From: an uncultured Collinsella sp.
GTDB taxonomy: Bacteria; Actinomycetota; Coriobacteriia; Coriobacteriales; Coriobacteriaceae
Direction of reading: 5' to 3'
Length of the DNA: 47,521 nt
NCBI GenBank assembly: GCA_900544845.1
Contig: UQWV01000008.1
Location: forward strand, 1 to 47,521
Below are positions 41,626 through 47,521 of the stretch, piece after piece. Position 1 is the stretch's first letter. Every line of letters begins with the position of its first letter. The notes beneath the pieces are model-generated. The model saw only the letters and a list, made by a program, of their open reading frames with translations, was not told the DNA's origin and did no database searches. Position numbers and translations under genes: made by a program.

Positions 41626-43680
41626 ATGACTATGCAAAAAGACATGATGGGCCGCGCGGTCCGCGACTCGTTTGCCAAGCTGGATCCTCGCGTCCAGATT
41701 CAAAACCCGGTCATGTTCCTGGTGTGGCTTTCCGCCGTCATGACCTCCGTCCTGGCCGTCGCTTCCATTTTCGGTGTGCAGGACGCGGGTGTGCCCACCT
41801 ACTATGTGGTCGCCATCGCGGTCATTCTGTGGCTCACCGACCTGTTCTCGAACTTCGCCGAGGCGCTTGCCGAGGGCCGCGGTAAGGCCCAGGCCGATTC
41901 CCTGCGTGCGGCCAAGAAGGATGTCGAGGCCCATCGCATCGAGTCCGTTGAGGACAAGGAGCACTTCACCGTCGTTCCCGGCACCGAGCTCACGCGCGGC
42001 GACCTGGTGATCGTACGCGCCGGCGAGCAGATTCCCGGCGACGGCGACGTCATCGAGGGCGCTGCTTCCGTTGACGAGTCCGCCATCACCGGCGAGTCCG
42101 CCCCCGTAGTCCGCGAGGCCGGCGGCGACCGCTCTGCCGTTACCGGCGGTACCACGGTGCTGTCCGACTGGATCATCGTCAAGATCTCCAGTGAGCCCGG
42201 CCAGAGCTTCCTGGACAAGATGATCGCGATGGTCGAGGGTGCCGCGCGCAAGAAGACCCCTAACGAGATCGCTCTGGAGATCTTCCTGGTGGCCCTCTCC
42301 ATCGTCTTTATCCTGGTCACGCTGGCCCTGTATTGTTACTCCTGCCTCTCGGTCGGTCTTAACGACATAGACAACCCCACGGCCGTGACCACGCTCGTGG
42401 CGCTGCTCGTGTGCCTGGCTCCCACTACCATCGGTGCCCTTCTTTCCGCCATCGGCATCGCCGGCATGAGCCGTCTGAACGAGGCCAACGTGCTGGCCAT
42501 GTCCGGTCGCGCCATCGAGGCCGCCGGCGACGTCGACATCCTCATGCTCGACAAGACCGGCACCATCACCCTGGGTAACCGCCAAGCCGCCGAGTTCATC
42601 CCGGTCGACGGCATCGATCCCGCGGAGCTGGCCGATGCCGCCCAGCTTTCCTCGCTGGCCGACGAGACCCCCGAAGGCCGTTCCATCGTCGTGCTCGCCA
42701 AGGAGCAGTTCGGTCTGCGCGGCCGCACGCTCGAGGATAAGGGTATGGAGTTCATCCCCTTCACCGCGGCGACCCGCATGTCCGGTGTGAACTACGAGGG
42801 CAATGAGATCCGCAAGGGCGCTGCCGATTCCGTGCGCACCTATGTGGAGGCAGCCGGCGGCGTGTTCTCCCAGGAGTGCGACGAGGCCGTCGAGCGTATC
42901 GCCAAGGCCGGTGGCACCCCGCTGGTCGTGACCAAGAACTGCCGCGTGCTGGGCGTTGTGTACCTTAAGGACATCATCAAGTCCGGCGTTAAGGAGAAGT
43001 TCGCCGACCTGCGCAAGATGGGCATCAAGACCATCATGGTGACGGGCGACAACCCGCTCACCGCCGCGGCAATCGCCGCCGAGGCCGGCGTTGACGACTT
43101 CCTGGCCGAGGCCACCCCTGAAGGCAAGCTCGAGAAGATCCGCGAGTTCCAGCGTGAGGGCCACCTGGTCGCCATGACCGGCGACGGCACCAACGACGCG
43201 CCCGCTCTGGCCCAGGCCGATGTCGCCGTGGCCATGAACACGGGCACCCAGGCTGCCAAGGAGGCCGGCAACATGGTCGACCTCGACTCCAGCCCCACCA
43301 AGCTCATCGAGGTCGTGCGTATTGGCAAGCAGCTGCTCATGACCCGCGGCTCACTCACGACCTTCTCGGTGGCCAACGACATGGCGAAGTACTTCGCTAT
43401 CATCCCGGCCCTGTTCTCGTCGATCTACCCCGGGTTGGACGCCCTCAACATCCTCGGCCTGGCAAGCCCGCTGTCCGCGGTTCTTTCGGCCATCATCTAT
43501 AACGCGCTCGTTATCGTCGCGCTGATTCCGGCCGCGCTGAAGGGCGTTAAGTACCGTGAGGTCCCGTCCGGACAGCTGCTGACCCACAACCTGCTCGTGT
43601 GGGGTCTGGGCGGCATCGTTGCCCCGTTCGTATTCATCAAGCTCATCGACATGCTGCTCGCGTTCTGCGGCATTATGTAA
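41626..43680 (+). CDS. kdpB: KdpB P-type ATPase subunit
   Basis: 684 residues. P-type ATPase landmarks: SAITGESAPVV (A domain), the P-domain MLDKTGTITLGNR with the phosphorylated Asp, and MTGDGTNDAPALAQADVAVA; AMNTGTQAAKEAGNMVDLDS follows as in other KdpB. ATP hydrolysis drives K+ uptake by KdpA. ATG 41626 follows AAAGGAGG, 16 bases after the kdpA stop. kdpC starts 12 bases later. Confidence 0.97.
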   Translation: MTMQKDMMGRAVRDSFAKLDPRVQIQNPVMFLVWLSAVMTSVLAVASIFGVQDAGVPTYYVVAIAVILWLTDLFSNFAEALAEGRGKAQADSLRAAKKDVEAHRIESVEDKEHFTVVPGTELTRGDLVIVRAGEQIPGDGDVIEGAASVDESAITGESAPVVREAGGDRSAVTGGTTVLSDWIIVKISSEPGQSFLDKMIAMVEGAARKKTPNEIALEIFLVALSIVFILVTLALYCYSCLSVGLNDIDNPTAVTTLVALLVCLAPTTIGALLSAIGIAGMSRLNEANVLAMSGRAIEAAGDVDILMLDKTGTITLGNRQAAEFIPVDGIDPAELADAAQLSSLADETPEGRSIVVLAKEQFGLRGRTLEDKGMEFIPFTAATRMSGVNYEGNEIRKGAADSVRTYVEAAGGVFSQECDEAVERIAKAGGTPLVVTKNCRVLGVVYLKDIIKSGVKEKFADLRKMGIKTIMVTGDNPLTAAAIAAEAGVDDFLAEATPEGKLEKIREFQREGHLVAMTGDGTNDAPALAQADVAVAMNTGTQAAKEAGNMVDLDSSPTKLIEVVRIGKQLLMTRGSLTTFSVANDMAKYFAIIPALFSSIYPGLDALNILGLASPLSAVLSAIIYNALVIVALIPAALKGVKYREVPSGQLLTHNLLVWGLGGIVAPFVFIKLIDMLLAFCGIM

Positions 43681-43692
43681 GTGGAGGTTTGT

Positions 43693-44283
43693 ATGTTCAA
43701 AGGTGTTGCATCGCGCGCACTGGGCGTGTTCGCGCTGTTTACCATCGTCTGCGGCCTGGGATACACACTCGTGGTGACCGGCATCGCCCAGGTTGCGTTC
43801 CCGTATCAGGCGAATGGTTCGCTCATCAAGGTCGACGACAAGATCGTGGGCTCCGAGCTCATCGGCCAGAACTTCGAGGATGAGGACCACATGTGGGGCC
43901 GCATCCAGAACGTGTCAATTGTCGAAGGCGAAGACGGCGGGCTCATGGCCTACGGCGCTCCGTCCAACCTGTCCCCGGCGAGTGAGGAGTACCGGCAGCT
44001 TGTGAACGCGCGCGTCGAGAAGATTCGCGCCTCCAACCCCGACGCCGACATGGACGCCGTGCCCGTCGACCTGGTGACGTGTTCCGGCTCAGGGCTCGAC
44101 CCCGAGATCTCCCCCGATGCCGCCGAGTACCAGGTACCGCGCCTGGCGAAGGCCACGGGCAAGAGCGAAGGCGAGGTGCGCGAGATCATCGCCCAGTGCA
44201 CCAAGGGCCGATTCTTGGGCGTCTTCGGTGAGCCCACGGTCAACGTGCTTAAGGTGAACCTTATGCTGGACGGCGCGCTGTAG
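43693..44283 (+). CDS. kdpC: KdpC subunit
   Basis: 196 residues: one N-terminal membrane helix (about 10-33), YQANGSLIK near the membrane, then the outer domain with GSELIGQNFEDEDHMWGR, NLSPASEEYRQLVNARVEKI, PVDLVTCSGSGLDPEISPDA, QVPRLAKATGK and VNVLKVNLMLDGAL. KdpC stabilises the complex and improves ATP use by KdpB. GGAGG precedes ATG 43693. An 82-bp repeat that looks like a terminator follows 57 bases after the stop. Confidence 0.95.
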   Translation: MFKGVASRALGVFALFTIVCGLGYTLVVTGIAQVAFPYQANGSLIKVDDKIVGSELIGQNFEDEDHMWGRIQNVSIVEGEDGGLMAYGAPSNLSPASEEYRQLVNARVEKIRASNPDADMDAVPVDLVTCSGSGLDPEISPDAAEYQVPRLAKATGKSEGEVREIIAQCTKGRFLGVFGEPTVNVLKVNLMLDGAL

Positions 44284-44340
44284 GTGAGGGAGTGGCAGAT
44301 GAGGGCATGACTGACTATCTGAGTCCTCAAGTCCACCCCG

Positions 44341-44422
44341 CCCATCAGTTGCGGTGAAATACGGACTGTTTTGGCTGTCAAAAGCCTCATCTGCTCCGTT
44401 TTCCACCGCAACTTTTTGTGGG
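44341..44422 (+). repeat. 82-bp repeat, copy 2 (after kdpC)
   Basis: Second copy of the element at 35932-36013, same strand, five base differences. Stem-loop followed by CTTTTTG, so a plausible terminator for kdpFABC. Confidence 0.85.
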
Positions 44423-44528
44423 TCGAGCAGAAGTTGGGGAAGCGCGTGCGGTCGGGTGCTGCGCGGTAACTGATACGATAAGTACGTTAGCAACTGCCGC
44501 CGAGCGGCTCAAACGAAAGGAACCCTGT

Positions 44529-46478
44529 ATGGAGTCCGCTGCCTATCCGATGCTCTTTAGCCCGATCAAGGTCGGTACGACCGAGGTCAAGAACCGCGTC
44601 TTTATGCCGCCGGTGTCTACCAACCTGGCCGACCATGGCTATGTGACCGACGATTTGGTCGATCATTACCGTGCCCGCGCCAAGGGCGGCGTGGGCCTGA
44701 TCATCACCGAGGTCGTGACGGTCGAGCCCACCTATACCTATCTGCCGGGCGATATGTGCTGTTACGACGACACGTTCATTCCCGGCTGGGAAAAGCTCGC
44801 CGCGGCCGTCCACGAGTACGGCTGCAAGATCATGCCGCAGCTCTTTCACCCCGCCTACATGGCCTTTAACGTTCCGGGCACGCCGCGCCTGATCGCTCCG
44901 TCCTTTGTGGGCCCGTCCTATGCCCGCGAGGCGCCGCGCCCCATCACGGTCGATGAGATCCACGAGCTCACGCATCAGTTTGGCGACGCTGCCGTGCGCA
45001 TGCAGAAGGCTGGCGTCGATGGCGTCGAGGTCCACGCGGCGCACGCCCACGGTATGCTCGGCGGCTTTTTGACCCCGCTCTACAACAAGCGTACCGATGA
45101 GTACGGCGGCTCGCTCGATGCCCGCATGCGCTTTTTGCTCGAGGTCATCGCCGAGATTCGCGAGCGCTGCGGCAAGGACTTTATCATCGACGTTCGTATC
45201 TCGGGCGATGAGTACACCGATGGCGGCCTGACCCTCAACGACATGATCTACGTTTCGCGTCGCCTGGAGAAGGCCGGCGTCGACATGATTCATGTCTCGG
45301 GCGGCACCACCATCAAGCGCGGCTCCGCCATTCCCGCCGCCGGTACCCAGCAGGCCTCGCACGCCGCCTGCTCGCGCGAGATTAAAAAGCACGTCAACAT
45401 TCCCGTCGCCACGGTCGGCCGCATCAATGAGGCATGGATTGCCGAGGAGCTGATCGAGGACGGCGCCGCCGACATCTGCATGATGGGCCGCGCCAATCTG
45501 TGCGATGCCGAGTTCTGCAATAAGGCCGCTGCCGGCAACGCCGACGACATCCGCCCCTGCATCGGCTGCCTGCGCTGTCTGAACGGCATTATGTTTGGCA
45601 AGCGCATCTCCTGCACCGTTAACCCCGATGTCGAGCGCGACGAGGCCGGTTACGAGCCTGCCGCCGAGGCCAAGAACGTGCTCGTTGTGGGCGCCGGTCC
45701 CGCTGGCATGGAGGCGGCGTTCATTGCTGCCAAGCGCGGACATAACGTGGTGCTCGTGGACAAGCAGGACGAGCCGGGCGGCGAGATGCGCATCGCGGCC
45801 GTTCCGCCGGCAAAGCAGGAGCTCACCCGCGTGATCAAGTACCAGTATCGCCGCCTGGCCGAGGCCGGCGTGAAGTGCGTCTTTGGTACCGAGCTTTCGG
45901 CCGAGGACATTCAGCGTGACTACGCTGGGTACGAGGTTGTCCTGGCCTATGGCGCCGAGCCTATCGCTCCGGCCTTTATGCAGGGCTTTAAGCAGGTCAT
46001 GACGGCTGATGACCTGTTGGGTGGCAACGCCTTCCCGGGCAAGAAGATCGTCATTGTGGGCGGCGGCACCGTCGGCTGCGAGACAGCCGACTATCTGGCT
46101 CCGCTGGTCAACGACTTGTCGCCGGCAAACCGCGACGTCACCGTCATCGAGATGACCAAGACGCTCGCTGCCAACGAGGGCGGCGCCGGCCGCGCGGTGC
46201 TCATCACGCGCATGCTCTCTAAGGGCGTCCACGTGCTGACCGAGGCCAAGGTGACCGAGATCACCGAGGACACTATCAGCTACGAGAAGGACGGTGAGGT
46301 CCACACCATCACCGGTGCCGATACGCTGGTGCTTGCCATGGGCTATCGTCCCAACACCAAGCTGGCCGACGACCTTGCCGCTGCTGGCGTTGCTGTCCAC
46401 GTGCTGGGCGATGCCCAGAAGTGTGGCAACATCCGCGATGCCATCGGCGATGGCTATAAGGTTGCCTGCGAGCTCTAG
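44529..46478 (+). CDS. Old-yellow-enzyme family NADH:flavin / Fe-S reductase
   Basis: 649 residues in the 2,4-dienoyl-CoA-reductase layout. Residues 1-340 form an FMN TIM barrel (LFSPIKVGTTEVKNRVFMPP, QLFHPAY, EVHAAHAHGMLGGFLTPLYN, KRTDEYGGSLDARMRF, HVSGGTT, VGRINEAW, MMGRANLCD). A 4Fe-4S site follows (CIGCLRCLNGIMFGKRISC), then an FAD site (VLVVGAGPAGMEAAF) and an NAD(P) site (IVIVGGGTVGCETADYL). Relatives in gut anaerobes reduce enoates, cinnamates, or bile-acid steroid double bonds (BaiCD/BaiH type); the substrate cannot be told from reading. ATG 44529 follows GAAAGGA. It stands alone downstream of kdp. Confidence 0.9.
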   Translation: MESAAYPMLFSPIKVGTTEVKNRVFMPPVSTNLADHGYVTDDLVDHYRARAKGGVGLIITEVVTVEPTYTYLPGDMCCYDDTFIPGWEKLAAAVHEYGCKIMPQLFHPAYMAFNVPGTPRLIAPSFVGPSYAREAPRPITVDEIHELTHQFGDAAVRMQKAGVDGVEVHAAHAHGMLGGFLTPLYNKRTDEYGGSLDARMRFLLEVIAEIRERCGKDFIIDVRISGDEYTDGGLTLNDMIYVSRRLEKAGVDMIHVSGGTTIKRGSAIPAAGTQQASHAACSREIKKHVNIPVATVGRINEAWIAEELIEDGAADICMMGRANLCDAEFCNKAAAGNADDIRPCIGCLRCLNGIMFGKRISCTVNPDVERDEAGYEPAAEAKNVLVVGAGPAGMEAAFIAAKRGHNVVLVDKQDEPGGEMRIAAVPPAKQELTRVIKYQYRRLAEAGVKCVFGTELSAEDIQRDYAGYEVVLAYGAEPIAPAFMQGFKQVMTADDLLGGNAFPGKKIVIVGGGTVGCETADYLAPLVNDLSPANRDVTVIEMTKTLAANEGGAGRAVLITRMLSKGVHVLTEAKVTEITEDTISYEKDGEVHTITGADTLVLAMGYRPNTKLADDLAAAGVAVHVLGDAQKCGNIRDAIGDGYKVACEL

Positions 46479-46540
46479 TCAACTCCTTGATGCATGGGGA
46501 CCTGCCCCCGCGGCGCCAGTCGACAGATAGCAAAAAGCGG

Positions 46541-46600
46541 CGGGGGGACCCGCGGGGGGGGGGCCCCCCCCGGGGGGGGGGCCGGGGGGCCCCCCCCCCG
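46541..46600. other. Alternating G/C homopolymer block; probable assembly join
   Basis: Runs of 8 G, 8 C, 10 G, 6 G and 10 C within 45 bases. Sequence style changes across it: upstream is a high-GC gene with strong GCC/GAC bias, downstream is more mixed with A-rich stretches. With the similar run near 1,890 it suggests a contig end joined by artefact. The rest of 46,479-46,889 holds a terminator and a promoter, listed separately. Confidence 0.6.
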
Positions 46601-46734
46601 CCACCCCTGCGGCTGTGCCTGCGCGGCGCCGGAGGTGGGAGGGAGGTAGTATTCGATAGGGGCTTGCCGCCGGAACCGGGCACGAGCGCCGGGTTGCGGC
46701 AATAATAATTCGTTCAGGAAAGTTCTGGGGGTTC

Positions 46735-46773
46735 GGGGGACTCTTTCAAGAGTCCCCCGGCGTTTTTCTTTTT
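46735..46773 (+). terminator. Terminator downstream of the G/C block
   Basis: Perfect 10-bp stem (46735-46744 with 46749-46758), TTCA loop, and two T-runs. No gene for it is left upstream, as expected if the preceding sequence was lost at a join. Confidence 0.8.
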
Positions 46774-46789
46774 GCACCGCCAAAAAAGC

Positions 46790-46818
46790 TTGCAATTTCC
46801 GGAAGAATGTGCTATAAT
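46790..46818 (+). promoter_or_regulatory. Strong sigma-70-type promoter
   Basis: TTGCAA (46790-46795), exactly 17 bases, TATAAT (46813-46818). It drives the short peptide gene at 46890 after a leader of about 65 bases. Confidence 0.85.
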
Positions 46819-46889
46819 AAATGCACTTCAGGCGCAGCCGGCACAGGAGGCGCCTCAAGCAGGAAAGCAGAAGGAAAGGAGGAACCCTC

Positions 46890-47030
46890 ATGAAACAGTA
46901 TGTTGCAGCCAAGGCAGAGCGGATTGAACTGACGCTGTGCGAGAATATCGCGTTCAGCGGCGGCGAGATTATCCCTGATCGTCCCCCCTTCGTCGAGATT
47001 GACCCGGATGACGTTCCGATAACCAACTGA
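46890..47030 (+). CDS. 46-residue acidic peptide, function unknown
   Basis: GAAAGGAGG gives a very strong ribosome site for ATG 46890, and the promoter at 46790 is near consensus, so expression is likely. The peptide starts basic (MKQYVAAKAERIELTLC), has one Cys (17), a Gly-Gly at 24-25 and an acidic Pro-rich tail (PDRPPFVEIDPDDVPITN). It resembles the short 'MKxYxxPxxEVIxFxxxDV' peptides seen in many gut Firmicutes; L at -12, E at -8, F at -4 and GG also give a weak likeness to a double-glycine leader. Function not recognised. Confidence 0.6.
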   Translation: MKQYVAAKAERIELTLCENIAFSGGEIIPDRPPFVEIDPDDVPITN

Positions 47031-47223
47031 TTCCCGGCTTGTCGGCGGAGGCGCTCCGCCAAAAATGACATCCAGCCCTTCTGCATGGATTGCGAAGGGT
47101 TGGGTGTCCCCCAAAAAAGGAAAGCGTTCCGGCTTCCCGCCGGATTGCCCATATCGCGCGGAACACCGCGCAAACAGCATACCTATACTGAATACCGAGT
47201 AGTATGAAAGGAAGAAAATTACC

Positions 47224-47521
47224 ATGAAGAAGCATACTGTACTGCGCTTCCTCTCGCTGGCGCTGGCGGCACTGATGCTGCTGAGCCTGTCGCTGACCGC
47301 ACTGATCGGCTGCGACTCCGATGAGAAGGAAACCGCAACCGAAACCGAAACAGCAACCGAAACTGCCACCGAGACCGCAACCGAGCCTTCCCTGTCCGCG
47401 GCAACGCCGGAGGACGCACTCTCCCGTGTCGTGACCAATCTGGGCACCAAGGCCGAGGATGCCGCAAAGAACGCAGCCAAGGACGCCGCTGCAGGCAACT
47501 TTACCTTCTCCTTCAAGACAA
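47224..47521 (+). CDS. Lipoprotein with Thr-Glu repeat linker, 3' end cut by window
   Basis: Open to the end of the window (99 residues visible). A lipoprotein signal peptide: MKKHTVLRFLSLALAALMLL, a hydrophobic stretch and the lipobox ALIGC (Cys30), then a linker of repeated Thr-Glu / Ala-Thr-Glu units (about residues 36-54) and an Ala/Lys/Asp-rich helical start. It would be anchored to the outer face of the membrane. The domain that gives the function is outside the window. AAAGGAAG precedes the ATG. The region 47,031-47,223 before it shows one hairpin and no gene. Style differs from the rest of the window. Confidence 0.75.
   Translation, partial: MKKHTVLRFLSLALAALMLLSLSLTALIGCDSDEKETATETETATETATETATEPSLSAATPEDALSRVVTNLGTKAEDAAKNAAKDAAAGNFTFSFKT

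Noticed and set aside
46606..46690. Possible coding region just after the G/C block
   Set aside because: Frames are Gly/Arg/Pro-rich by base composition only, with no ribosome site or conserved motif.
1..47521. CRISPR arrays, tRNA or rRNA genes, transposase genes
   Set aside because: No regularly spaced repeats, no cloverleaf or rRNA-like segment, and no transposase or integrase frame were recognised on either strand.

Overview
The window reads as a high-GC anaerobic actinobacterial gut genome, most like Collinsella or a close relative in the Coriobacteriia. Support: strong GCC/GAC/CTG codon preference, gene content (LarA lactate racemase, Feo with two FeoA proteins, Kdp, intracellular pectin breakdown, an old-yellow-enzyme flavoprotein) and repeated intergenic palindromes. 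This assignment comes from gene content and style, not from a database search. Only about 1,936-46,540 is safely one genome. Both ends are attached through poly-G / G-C runs (1,866-1,935 and 46,541-46,600) that look like assembly joins.

Layout. 1-1,698: a 5'-cut M20 amidohydrolase and a broken MFS transporter, ending at a hairpin and a 16-G run. 2,008-6,392: hisS and ppc. 6,414-9,465: larA (nickel lactate racemase) and a larD-like aquaglyceroporin, bracketed by two copies of a 127-bp nested palindrome. 9,625-12,612 (minus strand): tetR, larC, larB and serB. 12,869-15,048: aspS and a lone HPr with Asp at the regulatory Ser46 position. 15,238-18,570: feoA-feoA-feoB and a Cys-rich FeoB-associated protein. 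18,714-35,921: a LacI-family regulator followed by a galacturonate/pectin locus: uxaC-uxaB-uxaA, a GPH-family symporter, a GH28 galacturonidase, an esterase, a pectin methylesterase fused to an alpha/beta hydrolase, an SGNH esterase, a GH105 hydrolase, a TIM-barrel isomerase, and a GltD-like oxidoreductase. 36,019-44,283: kdpE-kdpD (minus) divergent from kdpF-A-B-C (plus), flanked by two 82-bp direct repeats. 44,529-46,478: an OYE-type flavin/Fe-S reductase. 46,600-47,521: sequence of different style with a strong promoter, a 46-residue peptide and a truncated lipoprotein.

How it works together. No pectin enzyme here has a visible signal peptide, so methylated and acetylated oligogalacturonides are probably imported (GPH symporter 25,256), stripped of methyl and acetyl groups inside the cell, cut to galacturonate and unsaturated sugars, and passed through UxaC, UxaB and UxaA to 2-keto-3-deoxygluconate. 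At least seven AACGTT-centred palindromes (TGAACGTTCACC type) sit in pairs about four helical turns apart at three promoters. They fit a LacI-family regulator, probably the one at 18,714.

The least explained material is intergenic: (a) the 127-bp nested palindrome, whose two copies keep perfect 29-bp arms although 9 of the 29 arm pairs differ; (b) a 25-bp motif present four times as two inverted pairs; (c) the 82-bp repeat on either side of kdp.
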